Positions 10,070-19,695 are shown, counted from the first letter of the stretch. The stretch: 64,000 nucleotides of DNA from Woeseia sp. (GCA_021773015.1 JAJFKW010000001.1:930001-994000); one strand, 5' to 3'. The notes: generated by a model not told the origin, from the sequence alone. Made by a program: numbers and translations.

Positions 10070-10089
10070 ATTTTAATCTAGATTAAAAT
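10070..10089. promoter_or_regulatory. Perfect 20-bp palindrome, candidate TetR operator
   Basis: ATTTTAATCTAGATTAAAAT is a perfect palindrome centred on CTAG, midway between the icmF ATG (9982) and the TetR gene ATG (10157). TetR-family repressors typically bind such palindromes in the divergent promoter they control, so it is the best candidate site for co-regulation of icmF and the regulator. Binding is inferred. Confidence 0.6.
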
Positions 10090-10156
10090 AATTCAGAATT
10101 CGGTAGAAAACAAGGGTCCCGTTGCTAAATTGCTGGCAATGGTCAGAGGAAGGTCA

Positions 10157-10753
10157 ATGGCGACAAACGCGAAAGAAAGCCGATTTGAGTTGCAGCGTGA
10201 CCGCGTACTTCGAGCGGCTGCCACCTGCTTTAATCAGAAAGGCTACAGCGGTACGTCGTTGAAGGATGTTTCGCGGCATTTGAATCTAACTGATGCGGCG
10301 CTCTACTACTACGTAAAGAATAAGGAAGAACTGGTCTACCTTTGTTATTTGCGCGCAGCGGAACTCGGCAGAGAGGCGATGAACAGAGCGGTGGCCGATG
10401 GTGGCAGCGGATTGCAACGCGCTCGCCTGTATATTCGGTATCACGTGGAGATAATGGTGGGCGACCAGGGGCCACTTGCGATCATGAGCGAAATTCCCTC
10501 GTTGCGTCGCGTACATCGGCAGCAAATTCTCGAAGTTTCACGACAGCATAGTGCGGCATTTGAAGAAATACTGCGTGCCGGCATTGTCGACCGCAGCATT
10601 GAAGAATGCGATGTCCGGATGACCGGCAATGCCATCATGGGAGCCATCAACTGGATTCCAAAGTGGTACCACGGCAACGCACGAATGGCCAAACAACTAA
10701 TGGAGGAATTTCCCGTCATATTGACCGCGGGATTGAAACGGAATAACGAATAA
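10157..10753 (+). CDS. TetR/AcrR-family transcriptional regulator, divergent from icmF
   Basis: 198 aa. N-terminal HTH: RDRVLRAAATCFNQKGYSGTSLKDVSRHLNLTDAALYYYVKNKEELV, the standard TetR helix-turn-helix with the YYY-K-ELV recognition region. The C-terminal ligand domain is of the type found beside acyl-CoA catabolic genes. I chose the ATG at 10157, preceded by AGAGGAAGG; an earlier in-frame start adds nine residues with no better site. Divergence from icmF and the palindrome between them suggest it represses the icmF operon and itself, probably with an acyl-CoA as ligand (inference). Confidence 0.85.
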   Translation: MATNAKESRFELQRDRVLRAAATCFNQKGYSGTSLKDVSRHLNLTDAALYYYVKNKEELVYLCYLRAAELGREAMNRAVADGGSGLQRARLYIRYHVEIMVGDQGPLAIMSEIPSLRRVHRQQILEVSRQHSAAFEEILRAGIVDRSIEECDVRMTGNAIMGAINWIPKWYHGNARMAKQLMEEFPVILTAGLKRNNE

Positions 10754-10888
10754 ATCATCTAGTCGCCAATTGCCGATCGCCCACTTCCGATCATCAACAA
10801 TGCCTTGGCGACGACTGCCAAAGCGTCTATCTGCAACACGGAACACTGCTCATCTTTCCGCATACCAACAGTTAGGAAAGCGCGAAAT

Positions 10889-11347
10889 CTACTTCTGCGT
10901 TTTCCTACGCCAAACTTGTGTATTCTGCTCTGAGGCGCCTTCAACGATGATTTCGCCAATTTTGCACGGCGCAACACCGCCCACCGCTGAGCACTCGGCA
11001 ACTTCTCCCAGTCTCTCCAGGTGAGCCTGCTGCTTAAAGTCCAGTTGATCGCTCGAAATCGGGATTTCTCCCCAGCCTTCGAGACCCGCCAACGCCTGTT
11101 CCGCAGCATCGACGGACGGATATACATTCTGTCTTTTGGCGCTGGGTAAACAGGCGGATTTTTCGCGATTTACGATAATGTTTTCAATACCATCCTTATG
11201 CGCCAGCAGTTGTTCAAGGACGCTGTCACAATCCTTTTGGTCAAAAAACTCGTAGCGTAATTCCTGTTCTTGGCAAACCGTTTTGCCGGCCGGTGCAACG
11301 CATTCGGTTAGCACCAGTATGACGACTTCAACCCATCCTGCATCCAT
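10889..11347 (-). CDS. Hypothetical cysteine-containing protein
   Basis: 152 aa with a strong start: GGAGAGGG lies 3 nt before the ATG on the reverse strand. The N-terminus (VEVVILVLTECVAP) is weakly hydrophobic. Four Cys residues occur in the first 60 residues and two near residues 118-127, suggesting disulfides or metal binding. I do not recognise a named domain. It stands alone between the TetR gene and the Sel1-like gene; the 135 bp before its stop hold nothing recognisable. Confidence 0.6.
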   Translation of the reverse strand: MDAGWVEVVILVLTECVAPAGKTVCQEQELRYEFFDQKDCDSVLEQLLAHKDGIENIIVNREKSACLPSAKRQNVYPSVDAAEQALAGLEGWGEIPISSDQLDFKQQAHLERLGEVAECSAVGGVAPCKIGEIIVEGASEQNTQVWRRKTQK

Positions 11348-11410
11348 ATTCCCTCTCCAATTAATCTACGCTATTGGTTATTTTTCTGTGCGGAGATCAG
11401 TGTTCTATTG

Positions 11411-12133
11411 CTATCTTAACTCCAACGCCGCGACCTCGTTACGCAATTCTGTCTCCAACGACTCTTTCACGGACAACCTGCCTGTCGTATCGATGTCGGA
11501 GATTTCCACGTGCGAATCAAGATATTTCAGTCTGGTTTCGAGGCGCTGTGCGACGCTGCCGTACAATGAATCCGCGTCCACCGCACTATAGCGGCGGGTA
11601 ACAATTTTCAGCGGCCCGGACCCGCCACCCGCAATGCGAGTGCCCGTCCGTTCCTTCAGAACTGCCAAGTCCTTGCGTATTAGTCTAACGATAATATGAT
11701 TATCGCCCAACGACCGGTAAAGACGAGCAAATTGGGTGTTGGATTCCGCGATTTCTTCGGCTGACAACGATGCAAATAAGTTATCTCGTGCAGCAATAAT
11801 CGCAATATTTTTTCGCTCTGCGGCAAGTCTATACCAGGCCAGCGCCAGTGGACGATTTACGGTTGTACCCTGACCATTGAGTCGCATGAAACCCACCATG
11901 TACTGGGCGTATTTATCGCCCGTTGGGGCAAGTTCTTTCTGGTAAATGATCAACGAGCGCCGAAAATCGCCCTGTTGATAAAGCTCCTCAACCTTTTCCT
12001 GGGCGCGCATGGACTTGCGGTCCATCGCGGGGCCCGGGAATGGTCGATAGGCGTCGGCTTGTGCATTGATAATAACGCACACCGACAATAGTAGGCTGCC
12101 AATCCAGACGGGTAATTTCGGAAAATTACTCAT
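11411..12133 (-). CDS. Secreted protein with a Sel1/TPR-like region
   Basis: 240 aa from the ATG at 12133, which places a signal peptide (MSNFPKLPVWIGSLLLSVCV, cleavage probably after AQA) at the N-terminus. A GTG further upstream would bury it. The mid region, KVEELYQQGDFRRSLIIYQK then AQYMVGFMRLNGQGTTVNR, matches the A-x-x-x-L-G-x-x-Y-x-x-G-x-G-V pattern of Sel1-like repeats. The C-terminal half is charged and unassigned. It is probably periplasmic and protein-binding. No neighbour explains its role. Confidence 0.65.
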   Translation of the reverse strand: MSNFPKLPVWIGSLLLSVCVIINAQADAYRPFPGPAMDRKSMRAQEKVEELYQQGDFRRSLIIYQKELAPTGDKYAQYMVGFMRLNGQGTTVNRPLALAWYRLAAERKNIAIIAARDNLFASLSAEEIAESNTQFARLYRSLGDNHIIVRLIRKDLAVLKERTGTRIAGGGSGPLKIVTRRYSAVDADSLYGSVAQRLETRLKYLDSHVEISDIDTTGRLSVKESLETELRNEVAALELR

Positions 12134-12309
12134 TGGAGAATTGTTGGGGGATCCTAGCATTCTCAATTTTAACGACACATCGCTTTTGAGTCATAAGCGA
12201 CGGCAGTAGTTCCTTAAAACAACCGTAATTTTACGCCTGTTTGCGCAAGCTTTCATTGTTCACAACGCTATATATGTGCTGCGAACGGTCCGCGACGGAG
12301 AAGAAGCGC

Positions 12310-13107
12310 TCAGACGTCGTCGAAATGAGGGTTTCGCCGCTGCAGATTAGCCATTACCGCCTCAAGCTGATTAGGGGTGCCCATTAGTGCTAATTGCTCC
12401 CGGGCTTCGCGGCGCAAAAATTTATCGGCATTTGGCTGCATCAGATCGTCAAACAGCGACTTGATTGAACGTACAGCGTGTGGCGATCTCATCGCAATTT
12501 CCTCGCAGACCCCAGTAGCCGCAGCTAATGGATCGTCTTTTATTGCCGTTATTAGACCATAGTCGATTGCGTCTCCAGCTTCGATGACGCGACCGGTGTA
12601 AGCAAGTTCTTTTAGACGATCAATTCTCGCAACTCGCTGAGCTGTCGTCGTTATCGCCATATCAGGAATAATGCCCCACTTAATCTCCATGATGCTGAAT
12701 TGCGCAACTGCAGATGCATATCTTATGTCAGCACCGAGGGCAATTTGTAATCCGCCACCAAATGCAACACCCGTAATTGCGGCAATAACCGGAACCGGAA
12801 TCTCTCGCCAAACGTAGGCCGCGCTTTGAAAAAAGTTTGCGGGTGATTCTTCACGTGGCAGCATGCGACTATCTGCAACGGCGGCGACTCCCTCTGTCTG
12901 AAATATCGACAGGTCGAGCCCAGCACAGAAATGCTCACCAGCCCCATGTAGAACGACAGCCCTGACCGAATTGTTTGTCGCTAACGCTGTGCCTGTTTCG
13001 ATCAATGCCTCAAACATCTCAATATCGATTGCGTTATTTTTCGCTGGCCGATTCAACGTCACAGTCGCGACGTGCTTTTGAATATCGACAATCAGTCTTT
13101 CTGCCAT
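12310..13107 (-). CDS. Crotonase/enoyl-CoA hydratase family protein
   Basis: 265 aa from the ATG at 13107, which has CGGAGCG upstream. A longer frame adds 48 residues unlike the family. Motifs: HFCAGLDL (oxyanion hole 1), AITGVAFGGGLQIALGADIR (oxyanion hole 2 and helix), then FSIMEIKWGIIPDMA, where the hydratase Glu position near IPD is not canonical, so isomerase or another crotonase chemistry is possible. It stands alone, flanked by the Sel1-like gene and, divergently, the YceI gene. Substrate unknown. Confidence 0.83.
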   Translation of the reverse strand: MAERLIVDIQKHVATVTLNRPAKNNAIDIEMFEALIETGTALATNNSVRAVVLHGAGEHFCAGLDLSIFQTEGVAAVADSRMLPREESPANFFQSAAYVWREIPVPVIAAITGVAFGGGLQIALGADIRYASAVAQFSIMEIKWGIIPDMAITTTAQRVARIDRLKELAYTGRVIEAGDAIDYGLITAIKDDPLAAATGVCEEIAMRSPHAVRSIKSLFDDLMQPNADKFLRREAREQLALMGTPNQLEAVMANLQRRNPHFDDV

Positions 13108-13284
13108 ATTTGCGCTCCGATTGGTGAATTGGTCATATTCGACTTCGCCGCGGCCGCTGATAAACGAAGTTACCGTCGACTTGCAGTGCATTAGGTCGAA
13201 ATGCATTCGGATAGTAGCAATCTGCAGCGTGTGGTTCCCAAGAATATCCAAGTATCATGTACCGCTGCGGAGGAGATCCCCACC

Positions 13285-13944
13285 ATGAAACGCATAGAAT
13301 TCCTGCTATTCATTATGTTGCTGGCATCGTCATGCGCAGCGCTTGCAGATACCCGCCTGATATTGGACGGCGAAAATAGTTCGATTCGCATCCTAACCTA
13401 CCGTGGTGGGCTTTTGTCTGGTCTAGGCCATAATCACGTAATTGAAGCACGAAGCATAGAGGGCACGTTATATCTCGCAGAATCCAGGACGGAATCGAAA
13501 TTTGCGCTTAGCTTTCCGGTCGATTCGCTGGTCATCGACACTCCATCGGCACGGCATGCGGAGGGCGAGGAATTTCCAGGCACAATTCCGGAGGATGACA
13601 TCGCCAAGACTCGCAAAAATATGCTGGGGCGTAAGCTACTTTTTGCTCAAGAATTTCCAAATATATCGATCGCGCTACACTCACTGGAGCAACTGCCGGG
13701 TGCTGACAACTCATACAAGGCATATATCGTTATCGATATTCTTGGGCGAAGCCGCAATATAACCGTCGAAACAGACGTCGAGATTGGGGACAACGATGTC
13801 GTTATTTCGGGTGCAACTCAAGTCAGTCACGCTGAACTTGGCCTAAAAGCGTTTTCGGCCGCACTAGGTGCTATTAAGGTTCACGACAACATGATGATTA
13901 AGTTTAGCTTGGTAGCGAGGCGTTCTGACATTGCCGCGCAGTGA
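13285..13944 (+). CDS. YceI-like periplasmic lipid-binding domain protein
   Basis: 219 aa. The ATG at 13285 is preceded by GGAGGAG and starts a signal peptide (MKRIEFLLFIMLLASSCAALA). The mature part opens RLILDGENSSIRILTYRGG and contains GLGHNHVIEA, then alternating beta-strand sequence ending IKVHDNMMIKFSL, consistent with the YceI lipocalin-like barrel that binds polyisoprenoids or fatty acids. Its stop is 13 bp from the convergent MaoC gene stop. It is divergent from the crotonase. Function beyond lipid binding is unknown. Confidence 0.75.
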   Translation: MKRIEFLLFIMLLASSCAALADTRLILDGENSSIRILTYRGGLLSGLGHNHVIEARSIEGTLYLAESRTESKFALSFPVDSLVIDTPSARHAEGEEFPGTIPEDDIAKTRKNMLGRKLLFAQEFPNISIALHSLEQLPGADNSYKAYIVIDILGRSRNITVETDVEIGDNDVVISGATQVSHAELGLKAFSAALGAIKVHDNMMIKFSLVARRSDIAAQ

Positions 13945-13956
13945 TCAACGAATCGC

Positions 13957-14811
13957 TCACCCCGACAATAGACACATGCCATTATTTACCACGATCGCAT
14001 CCCGGGATTTGACCTTACAGCGGAAAGAAATCACATCTCGGTCTTGCCACATTTCCGTCGTCAGCACGTCGCCAGGATAAACGGGAGCGCTAAAGCGCAC
14101 ATCAAAACGCTTAATCAATGTGAAATCGTAGTCGCAAATTGTCGTCAGTATTGCTCGGCACGCAAATCCGTAAGTACAAAGTCCGTGCAGTATCGGCTGC
14201 TCAAAACCTGCCTTTTTGGCGGTCGATGAATCCACATGCAGCGGGTTTAGGTCGCCGCTTAGGCGAAACAGTAGACCCTGATTCCGTGCTATCGGCAGAT
14301 CACAACTAAGGTCCGCTTCCCTTGATGGCAGGCCGTGGTGTTTTGGCTGTATGACCGCAGGTCCGCCAAAACCGCCATCAGCGCGAGCCAACAGTGTACT
14401 CGCTGTCGAAAAAACTACCGTCTCATCACGGCGTAATCGAGCATCTGTAGTCACATGAATTTCGGCACCGCGACCGGGCCCTTTGTCGTATGCCGCAGCT
14501 ACGCGGGAATTCAGCAACAAAGTCGCTTTTGCTGGCAACGGCCGGTACAGCTCCAGAGATTGTTCTGTGTGTAGTACTTGCCGGCTATCCCAGCCGCAGT
14601 CCGCGAGAAAGTTCGGATAAGCCAGTGTCGCAGCCATCGTTGGCACAGTTGCCGGGCCCTGCATTTCGGACCCGTATTGCAACTCCTTAGCGTTACCTGG
14701 CTCGGCACAAAATCCTACTCCAAGCGCATACAAAATAACGTCACGACTAGAATATGAGCAAACGACGTCCTCGGTGCTGAGATTCATCAAGTCGGAATGA
14801 ATTATCGGCAT
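13957..14811 (-). CDS. MaoC-type double-hotdog hydratase (enoyl-CoA hydratase 2)
   Basis: 284 aa, the length of FOX2/hydratase-2 double hotdog proteins. The second half holds the hydratase-2 motif: LSGDLNPLHVDSSTAKKAGF (Asp/His catalytic pair) followed by QPILHGLCTYG. The N-terminal hotdog binds the acyl chain in known structures. The expected reaction is reversible hydration of trans-2-enoyl-CoA to (R)-3-hydroxyacyl-CoA. It is the last gene of the eight-gene same-strand run that starts at the desaturase, 85 bp after the APH-like kinase gene. Confidence 0.85.
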   Translation of the reverse strand: MPIIHSDLMNLSTEDVVCSYSSRDVILYALGVGFCAEPGNAKELQYGSEMQGPATVPTMAATLAYPNFLADCGWDSRQVLHTEQSLELYRPLPAKATLLLNSRVAAAYDKGPGRGAEIHVTTDARLRRDETVVFSTASTLLARADGGFGGPAVIQPKHHGLPSREADLSCDLPIARNQGLLFRLSGDLNPLHVDSSTAKKAGFEQPILHGLCTYGFACRAILTTICDYDFTLIKRFDVRFSAPVYPGDVLTTEMWQDRDVISFRCKVKSRDAIVVNNGMCLLSG

Positions 14812-14896
14812 TCTCGTGCAATATCCTTAAAGTAGCGAAGCGTTAGCGAATGGTTCACGTATTCTAACGCGAACCGCTAGGATCGGGATTGTTTTG

Positions 14897-15976
14897 TCAG
14901 GTTGCGTCGCTTGCGCGCAGCGCATGTTGCCAGCCGGTCTCCGCGAGAGGTCGTACGGCTTTTGTGGCGCTAGCTGCATGCGCACTTGCCGCAGTACCAT
15001 CACGCACTCTTCCGGCAATGCCCTGCAAAATTGCCGCAAGTCTAAAAAAGTTGTACGCAGAGTAGAAATTTCGATTTTCAATGCCGTCACTACGACCGGT
15101 TTGCTGGCAATACCGAGTTACGTATTCTTCTTCCGACGGTATGCCGAGTTCACTCAGGTTTCTGCCCAACAAGCCTGCAGAGCCAATGCCAATCTCTGGC
15201 ATTTGCCATGGCATTAGATGGTAGGTGAAGTCGCCAAGTGGATGGCCGATCGTTGACAGCTCCCAATCCAAAACCGCTATAACACGTGGTTCATGCGGGT
15301 GAACGATCATATTGTCCAATCGGAAATCACCGTGAACAACACTTGCACCATCCTCGCTAGGAATGTTTTCTGGTAGCCATTCTATTAGGCGGTCCATATC
15401 CCTGCATAGCTCAATTTCTGAAGCTTTGTACTGTTGCGACCACCTAGAGATTTGCCGCGAAAAATAGTTGCCTGGCCGACCGAAGTCGCCGAGTCCAATC
15501 GCAGAAAAATCGTAATTATGGAGTTTAGCGATCGTCTGATTCACATTGTCATACAACGCGCGACGATCACGGCTGCTCAACTGTGGCAAATCGAGCTCCC
15601 AAAAAACCCGACCTTCAACGAATTCCATCAGATAGAAAGCAGTGCCAAGAACTGACTCATCTTCGCAGAATGCATAAGGCTTGGGAACTGGGAACCCGGC
15701 ATCGTATAAAGCGCCGATCACGCGAAACTCCCTGTCGACTGCATGTGCAGATTTTAGAAGTTTACCGGGTGGCTTGCGACGCAGGACGTAAGACTTGGCG
15801 TCAGTCGTCAATAAGTAGGTTGGATTCGATTGCCCACCTTTGAATTGTGTGACTGCGAGCCCTCCCGCGTAGCCGTCAATATTCTTGCGCATAAACGCGT
15901 CGAGCGGAGCCAGGTCAAATTTGTGGGCTTCACGTACTTCGCGCGTTCCGGAGTTTTGTTCTTGCCTGTTACCCAT
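14897..15976 (-). CDS. APH-like phosphotransferase (ACAD10/11 N-domain type, putative acyl-CoA kinase)
   Basis: 359 aa with an aminoglycoside-phosphotransferase/kinase fold: VTQFKGGQSNPTYLL near the N-terminus, VLRRKPPGKLL (ATP-site Lys), then the Brenner motif VVHGDFRLDNMIVHP (catalytic Asp, Asn) and VLDWELSTIGHPLGDF (metal Asp). This set is typical of the kinase domain fused to acyl-CoA dehydrogenases in ACAD10/11 and of LvaA-like proteins that phosphorylate 4-hydroxyacyl-CoAs. It lies 6 bp after the SDR gene and two genes from a dehydrogenase. The 4-hydroxyacyl-CoA role is inferred. Confidence 0.85.
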   Translation of the reverse strand: MGNRQEQNSGTREVREAHKFDLAPLDAFMRKNIDGYAGGLAVTQFKGGQSNPTYLLTTDAKSYVLRRKPPGKLLKSAHAVDREFRVIGALYDAGFPVPKPYAFCEDESVLGTAFYLMEFVEGRVFWELDLPQLSSRDRRALYDNVNQTIAKLHNYDFSAIGLGDFGRPGNYFSRQISRWSQQYKASEIELCRDMDRLIEWLPENIPSEDGASVVHGDFRLDNMIVHPHEPRVIAVLDWELSTIGHPLGDFTYHLMPWQMPEIGIGSAGLLGRNLSELGIPSEEEYVTRYCQQTGRSDGIENRNFYSAYNFFRLAAILQGIAGRVRDGTAASAHAASATKAVRPLAETGWQHALRASDAT

Positions 15977-15982
15977 TTAGCG

Positions 15983-16813
15983 TTATCGAGGCTCGACGAA
16001 AAAATCAGGCACGAGTTCCAGAGATCCATCGACAGCGTACTCGCTCAGGTCCGTTTTGCCAGAGCTCTCCAACGTCTCATCGTCTATACAAAAATTACCG
16101 GTGAAATCCCGGCTCGGCTTCGTCAGGATAATATGGGCTGCGTCCGCCATGATTTCCGGTCTCCGCGAGCGCTTAACAATTTCGTCCCCTCCAAGTAGGT
16201 TCTGCACGGCTGCCGTCGCTATTGCGGTCCGCGGCCAGAGCGCATTGACCGCGACACCTTGGTCTCTAAACTCGCCTGCCATGCCAAGTACGCACAAACT
16301 CATTCCGTATTTTGCCATCGTGTACGCGACATGCGGGGCGAACCACTTTTCATCCATATTTAACGGTGGCGACAGATTCAAAATATGCGGATTTTCTGCT
16401 TTCAGGAGATGTGGTATGCACATTCGAGACACTAAGAACGTGCCTCGCGTATTGACTTGATGCATCAAATCGAAACGCCGCATAGATGTACGCATTGTGG
16501 GACGCAGCGAAATAGCACTCGCGTTGTTTACACAGATATCAATTCCGCCGAATTTCTCGACCGCTTTCGCAACAGCATCTTCGACATCCGCTTCACTTCG
16601 GATATCGCACACAATGGGCAAAGCTCGACCGCCCGCCTTCTCAATTTCTGCAGCTGCGGAGTAAATCGTACCGGGTAGTTTGGGATGCGTCTCGGCCGTT
16701 TTTGCGGCGATTACTACGTTGGCGCCATCTTTAGCTGCACGCTTTGCTATGGCCAAACCAATGCCCCGGCTACCGCCAGAAATGAAGAGTGTCTTACCTT
16801 GCAAAGTTGTCAT
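15983..16813 (-). CDS. SDR-family oxidoreductase, HSDL2-like
   Basis: 276 aa. Motifs: SGGSRGIGLAIAKRAA (NADP-binding TGxxxGxG variant), CVNNASAI (NNAG variant), catalytic Ser in LNLSPP and YTMAK. These, the motif KTAETHPKLPGTIYSAA and ending the coenzyme domain in NALWPRTAIATAA resemble the HSDL2/AtuG-like SDRs near acyl-CoA genes. It is tightly linked (6 bp) to the APH-like kinase. Likely role: oxidation or reduction of a hydroxy- or ketoacyl-CoA. Exact substrate unknown. Confidence 0.85.
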   Translation of the reverse strand: MTTLQGKTLFISGGSRGIGLAIAKRAAKDGANVVIAAKTAETHPKLPGTIYSAAAEIEKAGGRALPIVCDIRSEADVEDAVAKAVEKFGGIDICVNNASAISLRPTMRTSMRRFDLMHQVNTRGTFLVSRMCIPHLLKAENPHILNLSPPLNMDEKWFAPHVAYTMAKYGMSLCVLGMAGEFRDQGVAVNALWPRTAIATAAVQNLLGGDEIVKRSRRPEIMADAAHIILTKPSRDFTGNFCIDDETLESSGKTDLSEYAVDGSLELVPDFFVEPR

Positions 16814-16897
16814 TCAGCCGCCCACCGAGCTTAACCGTGAAGCTAATAGGCAATGATAGCGCGTATTGGCCTGCGAGCAGGAATATCCTGACTCAGT

Positions 16898-18508
16898 CTA
16901 CATGCGGAAAATACCATGCGGTAACTCTCTGTCCCGCAGTCTATTGGTCGCCACCGATATCGCCTGGCCTAAAACCCGACGGGTGTCGATCGGATCAATA
17001 ACACCATCGTCCCAAAGCCGCGCGCTTGCGTAAAATGGACTACCTTGCTTTTCGTATTGCCGTGCAATACGCCGTTCAAAATTTTTCTGGTCGCGCGCGG
17101 ACCATGCCTCGCCGCGTGCCTCCATGCCCTCTCGTTTTACCGTTGAAAGGACGAGCGACGCTTGCTCGCCTCCCATCACGGAAATTCGCGCGTTTGGCCA
17201 CATCCAGAGCATTCTTGCCCCATAGGCTCGTCCACACATTGCGTAATTTCCGGCACCAAAAGACCCGCCGATAATGACTGTAAACTTCGGCACTGTGGCT
17301 GTCGCGACCGCATTTACCATCTTCGCTCCGTCTTTCGCGATACCGCCGTGTTCAAACTTCTTGCCTACCATAAAACCGGCTACGTTCTGCAAGAACAACA
17401 ACGGAATTCCTCGTCGATTACAAAGTTGCACGAAGTGTGCACCTTTCTGCGCTGCCTCAGAAAATAAAATACCGTTGTTCGCGACTATCCCCACTGGGTA
17501 ACCAAATAGATGCGCGAAACCACAAACAATTGTCGGTCCGTAAAGCTCTTTAAATGCCTGAAACTCAGACCCATCTACCAGCCGCGCGATAACTTCCCTA
17601 GCATCAAACGGATACTTGAATTCCCGCGACACAATGCCGTAGATCTCCTCGGCTGGATACGCGGGATCAATTGAATCACGCATGGCCAAGGTGTTTTCTT
17701 TGCGGCGATTAAGGTTTGAGACTATTTCCCTTACTTTCGCCAGTGCGTCGGCGTCATCGATTGCCAGATAATCTGTTACACCCGAAATACGCGAGTGAAC
17801 ATCGCCGCCGCCGAGTGTTTCGGCATCGACTACTTCGCCCGTCGCTGCCTTAACAAGCGGTGGTCCGCCTAAGAAAATTGTGCCTTGCTTCCTAACAATA
17901 ACCGCTTCGTCGCACATCGCTGGCACGTAAGCGCCGCCTGCGGTACAGGAACCCAACACCGCAGCAATTTGCGGAATTCCCTGGGCGGACATTCGCGCTT
18001 GATTGTAAAAAATACGACCAAAATGATCACGATCAGGGAATACTTCGTCTTGTAGGGGTAAGAAGGCGCCCCCGGAATCCACCAAATAGATACAAGGCAA
18101 ACCGTTTTGTTCGGCGATTTCCTGAGCTCGTAGATGTTTCTTGATCGTCAGCGGATAATAAGTTCCGCCTTTCACAGTTGCATCGTTTGCAACAATCATG
18201 CAGTCAACACCGCTTACTTGAGCAATTCCAGCAATGATTCCCGCCGCGGGGACTTCCGTCTCGTACACGCCGTACGCGGCCAACTGGCCGATTTCGAGGA
18301 ACGGAGATTCTCGGTCAACCAGCGACCTCACCCTGTCACGCGGCAATAATTTGCCGCGCGCAACGTGTTTCTCCTGCGCTCGCTTGCTTCCGCCCTTCGC
18401 GATCTTGGTATGTAACGTACGAAGTTCCGCCGCTAATTGTCGGTTGCTTTTGTCGTTGGCTTGGAAGTCGACCGAGTCGACTTTAATTTTGGAATTAATT
18501 TTCGGCAT
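16898..18508 (-). CDS. Acyl-CoA carboxyltransferase, MccB type (methylcrotonoyl-CoA carboxylase beta-like)
   Basis: 536 aa, the usual MccB/LiuB length, from the ATG at 18508; a longer frame adds 73 residues outside the family. It shows the crotonase-like halves of biotin-dependent carboxyltransferases: [54 protein letters not shown], and [18 protein letters not shown], then [16 protein letters not shown]. The family transfers carboxyl from biotin to 3-methylcrotonyl-CoA (or geranyl-CoA). No biotin-carboxylase alpha subunit is in the window, so the partner must be elsewhere. It lies 20 bp after the isovaleryl-CoA-type dehydrogenase. Confidence 0.88.
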   Translation of the reverse strand: MPKINSKIKVDSVDFQANDKSNRQLAAELRTLHTKIAKGGSKRAQEKHVARGKLLPRDRVRSLVDRESPFLEIGQLAAYGVYETEVPAAGIIAGIAQVSGVDCMIVANDATVKGGTYYPLTIKKHLRAQEIAEQNGLPCIYLVDSGGAFLPLQDEVFPDRDHFGRIFYNQARMSAQGIPQIAAVLGSCTAGGAYVPAMCDEAVIVRKQGTIFLGGPPLVKAATGEVVDAETLGGGDVHSRISGVTDYLAIDDADALAKVREIVSNLNRRKENTLAMRDSIDPAYPAEEIYGIVSREFKYPFDAREVIARLVDGSEFQAFKELYGPTIVCGFAHLFGYPVGIVANNGILFSEAAQKGAHFVQLCNRRGIPLLFLQNVAGFMVGKKFEHGGIAKDGAKMVNAVATATVPKFTVIIGGSFGAGNYAMCGRAYGARMLWMWPNARISVMGGEQASLVLSTVKREGMEARGEAWSARDQKNFERRIARQYEKQGSPFYASARLWDDGVIDPIDTRRVLGQAISVATNRLRDRELPHGIFRM

Positions 18509-18528
18509 GTTGAATTGGCTGGAATAGC

Positions 18529-19695
18529 TTAAGCCGCAGTCGATTTCATAATTTCGCGGCCAATCAACATCCTTCTGATCTCGCTTGTCCCTGCCCCAAT
18601 TTCGTATAGCTTCGCATCGCGAAAAAATCGGCCTGCGGGGTAATCGTTGATATAACCATTGCCGCCCAAAACCTGGATTGTTTCGCCGGCCATCCAAGTC
18701 GCACGCTCGGACGCCATGAGAATACAAGCTGCGGCATCAAAGCGCGTGGTTCTGCCCTGATCGCATGCTCTGGCCACTGAGTAAACGTATGATCTGCAAG
18801 CATTCATCGCAGTATACATGTCCGCCAGTTTACCTTGCATAAGTTGAAAACTACCTATCGGATTTCCGAATTGCTTACGATCATGCAGATACGGGACAAC
18901 AAGATCGAGGCATGCCCGCATAATACCCAGTGAGCCCGCAGCCAATACTACGCGCTCATAATCCAGGCCACTCATCAGTATCTCTGCGCCCTCGTCCACC
19001 GTTCCGAGCAAATTTTCTGCCGGAATAAAGCAGTCTAACAGCACAATTTCGCCGGTATCCGAACCTCGCATCCCCAACTTGTCTAGTTTTTGTGCAGCGC
19101 TATATCCGTCGCTAGTTCGCGGCACGATAAACGCACTTAACGTTGGTTTGTCCGCGTCGTCGCCCGTCTGCGCGTAGATGATAGCGACATCCGCTTCGGG
19201 TCCGTTGGTAATCCACATCTTGCTACCGTTTAGAAGCCACCCACCATCGCTTCGCACCGCCCGCGCCGACATTCCCATTACGTCCGAACCTGCTCCCGCT
19301 TCACTCATAGCAAGTGCACCGACATGTTCCCCAGAAATCAACTTCGGCAAATAGCGCTGCTTTTGATCAGCGGTACCCCAGCGTCGCAGCTGGTTGACGC
19401 AGAGATTTGAATGAGCGCCAAACGAAAGGCCAACGGATGCTGACGCGCGGCTAATCTCTTCCATCGCAACCACGTGGGCAAGATATCCTAGACCGGAACC
19501 TCCATACTCGATGTCGGCTGTAATTCCCAACAAGCCCACTTCACCTAGCTCAGGCCAGAGCGCGCGCGGAAACTTGTTCTCTTGATCAATACTTGCGGCA
19601 ATCGGCAGTATGCGGTCACGCGAAAAATTGGCTACCGATTCGCGCAGTAGGTCAACTTCATCGCCAAGCGAAAAATCAAAGTCGAACATGTGCAT
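18529..19695 (-). CDS. Isovaleryl-CoA-type acyl-CoA dehydrogenase
   Basis: 388 aa. Motifs: [15 protein letters not shown] near 128-142, [12 protein letters not shown], and C-terminal [20 protein letters not shown], nearly the classical isovaleryl-CoA dehydrogenase ending, where Ala replaces the MCAD catalytic Glu. The IVD-type base is present as Glu247 in [10 protein letters not shown]. It oxidises isovaleryl-CoA to 3-methylcrotonyl-CoA in known relatives (LiuA, IVD), and its neighbour MccB would act on that product. Electrons would go to ETF and then ETF-QO (encoded at 61-63 kb). The substrate remains inferred. Confidence 0.88.
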   Translation of the reverse strand: MHMFDFDFSLGDEVDLLRESVANFSRDRILPIAASIDQENKFPRALWPELGEVGLLGITADIEYGGSGLGYLAHVVAMEEISRASASVGLSFGAHSNLCVNQLRRWGTADQKQRYLPKLISGEHVGALAMSEAGAGSDVMGMSARAVRSDGGWLLNGSKMWITNGPEADVAIIYAQTGDDADKPTLSAFIVPRTSDGYSAAQKLDKLGMRGSDTGEIVLLDCFIPAENLLGTVDEGAEILMSGLDYERVVLAAGSLGIMRACLDLVVPYLHDRKQFGNPIGSFQLMQGKLADMYTAMNACRSYVYSVARACDQGRTTRFDAAACILMASERATWMAGETIQVLGGNGYINDYPAGRFFRDAKLYEIGAGTSEIRRMLIGREIMKSTAA

